Shown here: piece after piece, positions 8,025-13,626 of the stretch
How positions within the stretch are numbered: position 1 is the first letter of the stretch
How the letters are laid out: every line of letters begins with the position of its first letter
NCBI GenBank assembly: GCA_002329405.1
Contig: DCTE01000042.1
Location: 32,606 to 48,015, forward strand
From: Ruminococcaceae bacterium UBA1448
GTDB taxonomy: Bacteria > Bacillota > Clostridia > Oscillospirales > Ruminococcaceae
DNA length: 15,410 nt
Direction: 5' to 3'
Made by a program: the position numbers and the translations under genes
Notes under the pieces: generated by a model
What the model was told of the DNA's origin: nothing
The model's input: only the letters and a program-made list of their open reading frames with translations
Databases searched by the model: none

Positions 8025-8125
8025 GCTGCCCCATCTATTCAGTTGTACGACGTCCGGCGGGGCAGCAAAGGAAATTTGCCTCCGGACGCCGGCATGTTGT
8101 GTTCGGACCGCCTGAACAGGCGGCC
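8025..8125 (-). other. Structured yidD-yidC intergenic region / yidC leader
   Basis: The 138 bp between yidD and yidC is rich in complementary segments. A hairpin just after the yidD stop (8106-8114 with 8117-8125) lacks a T-run. Stem A pairs 8051-8057 with 8082-8088 and can enclose a GCAAA/TTTGC hairpin (8065-8069 with 8075-8079). Stem B pairs 8025-8032 (GCTGCCCC) with 8059-8066, which lie inside stem A. A and B therefore cannot coexist except as a pseudoknot. It could be an attenuator-like leader; this is inference. Confidence 0.4.
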
Positions 8126-8130
8126 TCGCT

Positions 8131-8427
8131 TTATTTTTTTACTTCAATATCCAAAAACGGCTGTACTGACCCATCCGGCAGCTTTTTATTTCTGCGCAGA
8201 AAAAGCCTGAATTGTTCAGGAACTGGGTCAATTCCGCCTTTGAAAAGAGGATTGCAGCGCAGAATACGCAGCATTCCCAGCCATAACCCTTTTACCACGC
8301 CAAAGCGCTGCACTGCTTCCAGCGTATAACTGGAACAGGTCGGATAAAAGCGGCAGCATGGTTTCCCTTTCAAACGGGACAACCATCGCTGATAAAACCG
8401 AATCAAAAACAAAACGATCTTTCTCAT
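8131..8427 (-). CDS. yidD: Membrane protein insertion efficiency factor YidD
   Basis: YidD is a small membrane-associated protein that helps insertion at the Sec/YidC route. The 98 residues contain the family motif CCRFYPTCSSYTLEAV (24-39), the amphipathic N terminus MRKIVLFLIRFYQRWLS, and RCNPLFKGGIDPVP (57-70). It is somewhat longer than the usual 70-85 residues because of a basic C-terminal tail. The start is the family one, but the Shine-Dalgarno sequence is weak. It lies 51 bp after rnpA, so coupled expression is likely. Confidence 0.95.
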   Translation of the reverse strand: MRKIVLFLIRFYQRWLSRLKGKPCCRFYPTCSSYTLEAVQRFGVVKGLWLGMLRILRCNPLFKGGIDPVPEQFRLFLRRNKKLPDGSVQPFLDIEVKK

Positions 8428-8478
8428 GGCTTATTACAGATCAACAGACCAAACCGGAAAACGCGCATCTGATGCCGC

Positions 8479-8892
8479 TCAATTTCCCGATGGCTCTGTT
8501 TTCCTGGGAGAAGCAGTACGGCGGTTTCTTTCCTTCCTGCCGGCATCTGTTCCCGGCTGGGAAAGGGAACGCAGACACTTTTTCATCGCCGCAGCCACCT
8601 GATAAGACTTGGCAGTCAGGATTCCTTCCCGTGCGACAAAGACATAATCCTTCCCGACAGGCGCCTGCTCCATAATCGACCAGAACGCCGCCCGAATCAG
8701 CCTGCGCGCATGATTGCGCTTGACTGCATTGCCAATCTTTTTGGAAGTGGTAATGCCATACCGGATCTGACCCGACTGTCCTCTTACCATATAACAGATA
8801 AAATAAGGAGTCGCTCTGCTCTTTCCCTGGTAGTAGGCATGACGGAATTCCTTATTTAATGTAAGCGTCTGCGGTTTGGGCTCATTTGTCAT
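8479..8892 (-). CDS. rnpA: Ribonuclease P protein component
   Basis: RnpA is the protein subunit of RNase P; it assists the catalytic RNA in removing 5' leaders from pre-tRNA. The 137 residues include the RNR RNA-binding motif NAVKRNHARRLIR (55-67) and the preceding YGITTSKKIG strand. The last 25 or so residues are a basic, Ser/Arg-rich tail beyond the family core. AAAGGAATGG is the ribosome-binding site. The ATG directly follows the TGA of an unlikely short reading frame in the rpmH-rnpA gap. Confidence 0.95.
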   Translation of the reverse strand: MTNEPKPQTLTLNKEFRHAYYQGKSRATPYFICYMVRGQSGQIRYGITTSKKIGNAVKRNHARRLIRAAFWSIMEQAPVGKDYVFVAREGILTAKSYQVAAAMKKCLRSLSQPGTDAGRKERNRRTASPRKTEPSGN

Positions 8893-9025
8893 TCAGATAA
8901 CCATTCCTTTATGGCTTTTGCCGGAAAACAGGGCAGCCGGTGCGGCACACCTTCTGTCCGGCGCAACATAACTCTTTCCCGGCACAGCTTTAAGACGGTA
9001 CATAAACCACCCCAAAAACAAACAA

Positions 9026-9070
9026 GCCGCCTCTGCCAGCGCCTGTTTTAAAGCGCCGGCAGAGCGCGGC
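9026..9070 (-). terminator. Terminator/attenuator between rpmH and rnpA
   Basis: On the minus strand, GCCGC, CTCTGCC and GCGC pair with GCGC, GGCAGAG and GCGGC (9053-9056, 9058-9064, 9066-9070 with 9039-9042, 9031-9037, 9026-9030). One mismatch and one bulge interrupt 16 base pairs around a 10-nt loop. It is followed at once by TTGTTTGTTTTT. This is a strong intrinsic terminator about 70 bp after rpmH. Partial termination would set L34 far above RnpA, as known from other bacteria. Confidence 0.8.
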
Positions 9071-9082
9071 AGGTTGTCCAAA

Positions 9083-9096
9083 ATTTTCCGGGAAAG
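9083..9096. promoter_or_regulatory. Possible Noc-binding site (NBS-like, 12 of 14)
   Basis: The 14-mer ATTTTCCGGGAAAG differs at two positions from the B. subtilis NBS ATTTCCCGGGAAAT. It lies in the non-coding gap between rpmH and rnpA, close to the origin. A single imperfect site is weak evidence. Confidence 0.25.
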
Positions 9097-9140
9097 AAAT
9101 GCTTGAAAAACGCAGCTTTCCGCTCTAGCTGAACCCAAAA

Positions 9141-9275
9141 TCAATAGGTCAGTCTTGCTCTGCCGCGGTCACGTCTTCTCTTGAGGACTTTACGGCCGTT
9201 TGCGGTCGCCATTCTCTTTCTGAAGCCATGGACTTTCTTTCTGTGCAGTTTCTTAGGCTGGTAGGTTCTTTTCAT
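9141..9275 (-). CDS. rpmH: 50S ribosomal protein L34
   Basis: L34 is a 44-residue, highly basic protein of the large ribosomal subunit. The sequence begins MKRTYQPKKLHRKKVHGF and ends RRRDRGRARLTY, almost the family consensus. AAAGGAGG stands 10 bp before the ATG. It is the first gene of the leftward rpmH-rnpA-yidD-yidC-khpB set, next to the origin where gene dosage is highest. Confidence 0.98.
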   Translation of the reverse strand: MKRTYQPKKLHRKKVHGFRKRMATANGRKVLKRRRDRGRARLTY

Positions 9276-9311
9276 GGTGCATATGCCTCCTTTTGAATTT
9301 TCAAATATGCG

Positions 9312-9473
9312 GTTTTCGCCATCCGTCTGTCCACCAGGTTCAGGACAATCAGCACGGACGGCCGGCAGCTTTCCGCCAGGACGATTCAGAAGTATAAGTG
9401 GTACGTCACAGCAGCCATCCCATATCTGATACCGCCGGAAAACCGCGGAAATCAAAGGGACAAAAGCGAAAAC
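9312..9473 (-). other. Structured 5' leader of rpmH
   Basis: About 205 nt separate the rpmH promoter from its start codon. A long-range helix GTTTTCGC/GCGAAAAC (9466-9473 with 9312-9319) closes the leader. Inside are CCATCCGT/ACGGACGG (9319-9326 with 9354-9361, one G-U), TGTCC/GGACA (9328-9332 with 9343-9347) and a CCGCGG hairpin with one bulge near 9432-9447. The closing helix ends some 37 nt before the ATG. I know of no named leader for rpmH, so function is open. Confidence 0.4.
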
Positions 9474-9485
9474 TCTCAAGTTAAT

Positions 9486-9515
9486 AGTATAATGGATAAG
9501 AGGTCGGCTTGTCAA
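9486..9515 (-). promoter_or_regulatory. Strong SigA promoter of rpmH
   Basis: A perfect TTGACA (9510-9515) and TATACT (9486-9491) are separated by 18 bp on the minus strand, directed at rpmH. This is the best-matching promoter in the window. Confidence 0.88.
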
Positions 9516-10029
9516 CTGTTTTTTTGCAATTCAGGCGGCGAAAACGCAAAATTTCGCCGCTTTGCCGACATTTTTTCAGAGAAATGCCTTTCATCGCCGG
9601 CCAATATTACAGGAAACTGTCAGCCAGCTATTCATCACCCACTGGCCCGCTATTTATATTGTTAATATTTTTATTTAAAACACTTCTTCCAATCCTGAAC
9701 AAGCAAAGTCCACTTTGCTGCTTTGTACATAGTCGGAAAAGCCCTTCATTTAAAGAACTTGCCTTTCAATATCCTTTTCTCAAGCAGTAACGGCATAATC
9801 AAAGTCTAAGTCAGTATGTTCAAGTCTTGAGCGTTTTAGCCATTATTTTTATTTTGATATTTTTCTTCACTTGATTTATTTAATTGTCAAGATGATATAC
9901 CAAAATCCTGTAAACTGTATCTTTTAATTTTTAAAAATTCCATGTTTTTCACTTTTTATCATTTTGACAAGATGTGTGAAAAACCGTAAAAAAACGTATC
10001 AAGCTGTCGGAAAAACGTATGTTGAAAAC
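9516..10029. other. Gene-less upstream part of the origin region (rpmH-dnaA gap)
   Basis: No convincing gene lies between the divergent rpmH and dnaA promoters. It holds a perfect 9-bp inverted repeat next to the rpmH -35 box (9535-9543 with 9552-9560) and a 7-bp hairpin AGCAAAG/CTTTGCT (9702-9708 with 9713-9719). A strongly AT-rich tract runs from about 9835 to 9970, and one DnaA-box-like site is at 9975-9983. This is typical of the dnaA-upstream half of a bipartite oriC. The AT tract could be a secondary unwinding or UP-like element. Confidence 0.55.
9975..9983 (-). promoter_or_regulatory. DnaA-box-like site upstream of dnaA
   Basis: The minus strand reads TTTTTCACA, one mismatch to TTATNCACA, 47 bp upstream of the dnaA -35 box. 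The same 9-mer recurs at 11734-11742 just after dnaA. Confidence 0.45.
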
Positions 10030-10058
10030 TTGCCCTCAACGCATTTTTGTGTTATAAT
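10030..10058 (+). promoter_or_regulatory. dnaA promoter
   Basis: TTGCCC (10030-10035, 4 of 6) and a perfect TATAAT (10053-10058) are separated by 17 bp. The site lies about 230 bp upstream of dnaA and is flanked by DnaA-box-like sites, which would allow autorepression by DnaA. Confidence 0.72.
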
Positions 10059-10108
10059 TGATATCGAAACCATAGCGGTTTTTCCCGTACCTGACGTACA
10101 ATCCTGCC

Positions 10109-10117
10109 TTTTCCACA
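10109..10117 (+). promoter_or_regulatory. DnaA-box-like site in the dnaA leader
   Basis: TTTTCCACA has one mismatch to TTATCCACA and lies 51 bp downstream of the dnaA -10 box. A weaker copy, TTTTCCACC, is at 10211-10219. Sites here fit autoregulation and origin binding. Confidence 0.5.
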
Positions 10118-10214
10118 CGGTTGGCAAAATGTTTTGCACCGAGGTTGAGAGCTGCGCAAAACTGTATCCATCTGTCCGGGTAAAAACTGCGGCTTTTATT
10201 TTGTATCTACTTTT

Positions 10215-10258
10215 CCACCGGGACAGACGAATGGTCAGTTCACATATTCGTCCGGTGG
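10215..10258 (+). other. Strong hairpin in the dnaA mRNA leader
   Basis: CCACCG and GACGAAT (10215-10220, 10226-10232) pair perfectly with ATTCGTC and CGGTGG (10246-10252, 10253-10258), leaving a 5-nt bulge and a 13-nt loop. It ends 12 nt before the AAAGGAGGGAG ribosome-binding site. No T-run follows, so it is not a terminator. It could affect mRNA stability or dnaA translation; that is inference. Confidence 0.5.
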
Positions 10259-10290
10259 CAATGACTACTCAAAGGAGGGAGTTTTTCCTC

Positions 10291-11724
10291 ATGGAGTCTT
10301 TCTCCGAAGTGTTCAGCATCGTCAAGCAGATTCTGAAGGAAAATCTTACCGAGCCGGCGTACAACCTCTGGATTGAACCGCTTCAGGCGGTCAGTTTTCA
10401 GGACAATGTCGCCACGCTGCTGTCCCCCTCGGCTTTTCACTGCAGCACCCTGCAGCACAATTATATGACCCGTATCAAAGACGCACTGGACGAGGTCATG
10501 GGGTTTGAAGTGACCATCCGGTTTATTTCAGCCGAAGATACAGCAAGTGAACCGGCTGCCCAGCTGTCTGAGGCAGCAATACAACCGGAAACTGAGAGCA
10601 AACCCAAACCACAGCAGGCAGATGAACCATCCCCTACAGCTACTGTACCCGCGGCCTTCTCCGAACCTAACGCACAGCCGCTTCCGTCCAATACCGATGG
10701 GGATTATGCTTACACATTTGAAAACTTTATTGTCGGCAGCCGCAATGAATTTGCTTATACAGCCTGCAAATCCATTGCCACCGCCAATTTTAACGCGCCC
10801 AAACCCTATAATCCGCTGTTTATTTACGGCCCCAGCGGACTGGGCAAAACCCATCTGCTGATGGCGATTAAGTTTGAAGTGGAAAAGCGCAATCCTGACC
10901 TGAATATTGTCTACACCAATTCGGAAAACTTCACCAACGATGTGATCCAACACCTCAACCGACAGGATATGAATGTCCTTCGCCAGCGTTACCGCAACGC
11001 CGATTTTCTGCTGGTCGACGACATCCAGTTTTTGTCCGGCAAAGAGACAACCCAGGAAGAGTTTTTCCATACCTTTAACGATCTGTATCAGCACAACAAA
11101 CAGATCGTCATCACTTCCGACCGTCCGCCCAAGGACATCCAGATTATTACCGACCGTCTGAAAACGCGGTTTGAATCCGGCCTGCTAGCGGATATTTCGC
11201 CGCCTGACATCGAAACACGTATCGCAATTATCAAACGAAAAGCAGAGCTGCTGGGGCTGGATATCCCGGCGGAAATCGTCAGCTTCATTGCCAGCAAGCT
11301 CAAAAGCAATATCCGTCAGTTGGAAGGTGCCGTAAAAAAGCTGTACGTCAACCAGACGCTGATCCATGAGCCGATTACGCTGCCCCATGCGCAGAGCGTC
11401 ATCCGGGAAATTCTCAACGATGAGCAGCCGCTGCCGGTTACAGTTGAGAAGATCATAGAAGAGGTCGGACGGACTTTTGATGTCTCACCTGCCGACATCC
11501 GCTCCAACAAACGAAGCGGACCAATTTCCAACGCCCGCCAGATTGCCATTTATATCGTCAGGGAGATCACCCAGATTCCGATGAAGCAGATTGGACAGGA
11601 ATTTGGCAACCGGGATCATACGACCATTGTCTACACCATCAAAAAGGTCGACGCCCTGATGAAAAACAATCCGCACGAACGAGGAATTATTGAAGATCTG
11701 ATCCGCAACATCCGCGCAAAATAA
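10291..11724 (+). CDS. dnaA: Chromosomal replication initiator DnaA
   Basis: DnaA is the AAA+ ATPase that binds oriC, melts it and loads the helicase. The start MESFSEVF (477 residues) follows AAAGGAGGGAG. The frame stays open 109 codons upstream, but that part contains the promoter and leader. Domain I is about 1-80 with W27. Domain II (about 82-138) is a Pro/Gln/Ser-rich linker. Domain III has Walker A GPSGLGKT (180-187) and Walker B FLLVDD (239-244). Domain IV carries the DNA-binding signature GNRDHTT (439-445). Walker A uses PS where B. subtilis has GV, and the signature has N for the second G of GGRDHTT. Confidence 0.98.
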   Translation: MESFSEVFSIVKQILKENLTEPAYNLWIEPLQAVSFQDNVATLLSPSAFHCSTLQHNYMTRIKDALDEVMGFEVTIRFISAEDTASEPAAQLSEAAIQPETESKPKPQQADEPSPTATVPAAFSEPNAQPLPSNTDGDYAYTFENFIVGSRNEFAYTACKSIATANFNAPKPYNPLFIYGPSGLGKTHLLMAIKFEVEKRNPDLNIVYTNSENFTNDVIQHLNRQDMNVLRQRYRNADFLLVDDIQFLSGKETTQEEFFHTFNDLYQHNKQIVITSDRPPKDIQIITDRLKTRFESGLLADISPPDIETRIAIIKRKAELLGLDIPAEIVSFIASKLKSNIRQLEGAVKKLYVNQTLIHEPITLPHAQSVIREILNDEQPLPVTVEKIIEEVGRTFDVSPADIRSNKRSGPISNARQIAIYIVREITQIPMKQIGQEFGNRDHTTIVYTIKKVDALMKNNPHERGIIEDLIRNIRAK

Positions 11725-11733
11725 ACATCCGTC

Positions 11734-11742
11734 TGTGAAAAA
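11734..11742 (-). promoter_or_regulatory. DnaA-box-like site after dnaA
   Basis: The minus strand reads TTTTTCACA, one mismatch to TTATNCACA, identical to the site at 9975-9983. It begins 10 bp after the dnaA stop codon. Confidence 0.45.
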
Positions 11743-11829
11743 ATCTGCCAGTCGTACATTTAACTGCCAGGTAAATGCGTATGCACAATTGTTAACTGAC
11801 AGCGCAAATGCAGACAAAGTCGACCTACT

Positions 11830-11854
11830 AACGGAATGTTAAAAACATTCCGTT
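11830..11854 (+). terminator. Hairpin terminator of dnaA
   Basis: Perfect 11-bp arms AACGGAATGTT/AACATTCCGTT (11830-11840 with 11844-11854) enclose a 3-nt AAA loop. Only TTTACC overlaps the 3' end, so the U-tract is short and termination may be partial, letting dnaA transcripts reach dnaN. Confidence 0.5.
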
Positions 11855-11866
11855 TACCTTACACAT

Positions 11867-11884
11867 CTATCCACCCTATTCACC
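11867..11884 (+). repeat. Two back-to-back DnaA-box-like 9-mers
   Basis: CTATCCACC and CTATTCACC abut without a gap and agree at 8 of 9 positions. Each has two mismatches to TTATNCACA (first and last base), with the central TATNCAC intact. Close tandem boxes of this kind help build a DnaA filament at origins. Confidence 0.5.
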
Positions 11885-12046
11885 GATAGAATTCTGATGC
11901 TTGATTTACTACTAACATTTCCAGAACTGCTCAACAGCTCAGAAATAGCAAAACTTATTCGTTTACTTTTCAACACACATGCGTGAAAAATCAGTCTCAG
12001 AATTTCTATATATAATAGTAGGAAAAGCAAGGTAAAAAAACAGCAC

Positions 12047-12096
12047 GGACAGGTGAAAACCGGTGAAATACGGCTTGCCCCACAAATTCACTGTCC
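12047..12096. repeat. Inverted repeat with tandem box-like 9-mers in oriC
   Basis: GGACAGGTGAA (12047-12057) and TTCACTGTCC (12087-12096) are inverted with a one-base bulge. The left arm overlaps GGTGAAAAC (12052-12060), followed 10 bp later by GGTGAAATA (12062-12070); on the minus strand these read GTTTTCACC and TATTTCACC, resembling the CTATTCACC box at 11876. The right arm abuts CTACTA of the triplet tract. Confidence 0.45.
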
Positions 12097-12133
12097 CTAC
12101 TACGACTACCATTTATTACTATTATTTCTATTT
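12097..12133 (-). promoter_or_regulatory. DnaA-trio tract of the origin unwinding element
   Basis: The minus strand holds seven consecutive [T/A]A[G/A] triplets (12133 to 12113: AAA TAG AAA TAA TAG TAA TAA). On the plus side these are preceded by CTACTACGACTA, a CCC cluster (12095-12097) and box-like sites, and are followed by AT-rich DNA. This boxes, GC cluster, trios, AT-rich order is that of the B. subtilis basal unwinding system, in which DnaA extends along single-stranded trios. A shorter plus-strand set, TAA TAG TAG, lies at 12013-12021. Confidence 0.6.
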
Positions 12134-12282
12134 GTATTTCTCTCTTATTATATAAAGCACAAATACTGATCAATTTTTGCTGGCCTGCCTCATTATGACC
12201 AACAAGGTCTATCGAACAAAAATGGCAGGTTTGATCTGTGACTTGCAAACAAGAAACATTTCGTTACGCGAAAGGAATCACC

Positions 12283-13410
12283 ATGAAATTTGCCTGCGAT
12301 AAAGCTGCACTGTGTGAGGCTGTCAACAGCGTATCTCCCGCAGTTTCAGCTAAATCCACACTGGTAGCCCTTGAATGTATTTTGCTCAGCATCAACGGAA
12401 ATACCCTTTCGGTGATCGGTTACAATACAGAATTGGGAATTACCAAAACACTGGAAGTCTCCTCTTCCGAAAGCGGGGATGTTATTTTAAACGCCCGGCT
12501 GTTCAGCGAAATTATCAACAAAATGCCGTCCGGTATGGTGCAGATTTCGGTCGACGAAAAACTGCTGACTCTGATCACTGGCGGCAGTGCGCAATTTACC
12601 ATTGTCGGTATGAGCGCCGAAGAATATCCTGAAATCCCGAAAATTGACCCGGAACACAGTTTTGCGATTGAAAATGCAATGCTGCGCAACATGATTTCTG
12701 AAACACTGTTTGCCGTTTCCCAGGATACTGCTTTTCCAGCATTGACCGGCACCCTGTTTGAAGGGAAAAACGGTGTGCTGTATCTGGTATCGGTTGACGG
12801 AAAACGTCTTGCGCTGCGTAAAGAAGAGGTCGGCTGTACCGAGGATTTTCGTTTTATTGTACCCGGTAAGACCCTTTCAGAATTTCTCAAACTCTCTTCC
12901 CGCTTTATATCCGAACGGGAAGACGGTTCGTTGCCGGTTTCAATCGGTGTCGGCAGCCGCCATATTCTTTTTTCCTGCTGTGGATTTACGATGGTCTCCC
13001 GGCTGCTGGAAGGAGATTTTATCGACTACACCGTCGCGATTCCGGGAGAAGGAACGACTGAAGCCGTTGTTTCTACCCGTGCGTTTATGGAAAGTATCTC
13101 CCGTGCGTCGATTATTATCAGCGAAAAGGTCAAAAATCCGATACGGGCAATGTTTGACAGCGATGGCATTGAGGTTTCCTGTGAAACCGGGCTCGGAAAG
13201 ATCGACGACCGGATTACGGCTAAAATTACCGGTGAACCGGTGCGGATCGGGTTTAATGACCGCTATATGATGGATGCCCTCAAGGCCAGCGGAGAAGATG
13301 AAGTACGGCTGGAACTGGGGTCTACACTCTCTCCGATTAAAATCATGCCGCTGGAAGGCGACTCGTTTACCTTCCTCGTCATGCCAATGAGGCTTAAAGA
13401 TGACCGTTAA
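12283..13410 (+). CDS. dnaN: DNA polymerase III sliding clamp (beta subunit)
   Basis: DnaN is the ring-shaped homodimer that tethers the replicative polymerase to DNA and recruits repair proteins. The start MKFACDKAAL, with AAAGGAA 5 bp before it, gives 375 residues; 15 extra upstream residues lack family similarity. The sequence shows the three-fold clamp pattern: an N-terminal SAKSTLVALECILLS segment, a central FPALTGTLFE...DGKRLALRK segment typical of domain 2, and the C-terminal LVMPMRL that lines the partner-binding pocket. Its stop overlaps yaaA by 11 bp. Confidence 0.98.
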   Translation: MKFACDKAALCEAVNSVSPAVSAKSTLVALECILLSINGNTLSVIGYNTELGITKTLEVSSSESGDVILNARLFSEIINKMPSGMVQISVDEKLLTLITGGSAQFTIVGMSAEEYPEIPKIDPEHSFAIENAMLRNMISETLFAVSQDTAFPALTGTLFEGKNGVLYLVSVDGKRLALRKEEVGCTEDFRFIVPGKTLSEFLKLSSRFISEREDGSLPVSIGVGSRHILFSCCGFTMVSRLLEGDFIDYTVAIPGEGTTEAVVSTRAFMESISRASIIISEKVKNPIRAMFDSDGIEVSCETGLGKIDDRITAKITGEPVRIGFNDRYMMDALKASGEDEVRLELGSTLSPIKIMPLEGDSFTFLVMPMRLKDDR

Positions 13411-13615
13411 GTATGTAAAACTGAAAACCCTGTGGATCCGTCTGGATCAGCTGCTCAAATTTGCCGGAGTTGCCGAAAGCGGCGGCCAGGCAAAGGAGAT
13501 GATCCTGGGGGAAGAAGTCCGGCTCAATGGGGAACTCTGTCTGAGCCGCGGCAAAAAGATCTTTCCGGGTGATATCATTACCCTTTCCGGTGTGGAAATT
13601 ATCGTCAAGGGCTGA
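13400..13615 (+). CDS. yaaA: S4-domain RNA-binding protein YaaA (RlbA)
   Basis: This 71-residue protein is almost entirely one S4 RNA-binding domain (IRLDQLLKFAGVAESGGQAK ... GEEVRLNGE ... PGDIITL). The B. subtilis homologue in the same dnaN-recF slot has been linked to ribosome assembly; the exact role is not settled. The ATG at 13400 lies inside the end of dnaN (11-bp overlap), with GAGG about 7 bp upstream, so translational coupling is likely. Confidence 0.92.
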   Translation: MTVKYVKLKTLWIRLDQLLKFAGVAESGGQAKEMILGEEVRLNGELCLSRGKKIFPGDIITLSGVEIIVKG

Positions 13616-13626
13616 GGAGCGCGTTT

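Larger units (their letters stand above)
11725..12282. other. dnaA-dnaN intergenic region, putative oriC core
   Basis: This 558-bp gap has no credible gene and carries the densest origin signals: degenerate DnaA-box-like 9-mers at 11734, 11867, 11876, 12052 and 12062, an inverted repeat at 12047-12096, triplet tracts of DnaA-trio type at 12097-12133, and AT-rich DNA to about 12180. The dnaA-dnaN gap is the unwinding site in B. subtilis. A TATAAT at 12011-12016 could serve dnaN but has no recognisable -35. A 21-bp imperfect palindrome at 11757-11777 is unexplained. Confidence 0.75.

Noticed and set aside
7993..8034. 14-residue extension of YidC
   Set aside because: No ribosome-binding site; lies in the structured leader; MNILGYPFGW is the normal clostridial start.
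8893..9144. 83-codon minus-strand reading frame between rpmH and rnpA
   Set aside because: It starts with TTG inside the rpmH stop, has no recognisable domain, and contains the strong terminator hairpin at 9026-9070.
9509..9790. 93-codon plus-strand reading frame upstream of dnaA
   Set aside because: No ribosome-binding site or family resemblance; it overlaps the rpmH promoter and inverted repeats of the origin region.
9964..10290. N-terminal extension of dnaA by 109 codons
   Set aside because: This stretch contains the dnaA promoter and leader hairpin; the family start with a strong ribosome-binding site is at 10291.
12011..12016. TATAAT as a dnaN promoter
   Set aside because: No -35 box at 16-18 bp; it overlaps the plus-strand TAATAGTAG triplets, so it may be part of the origin instead.
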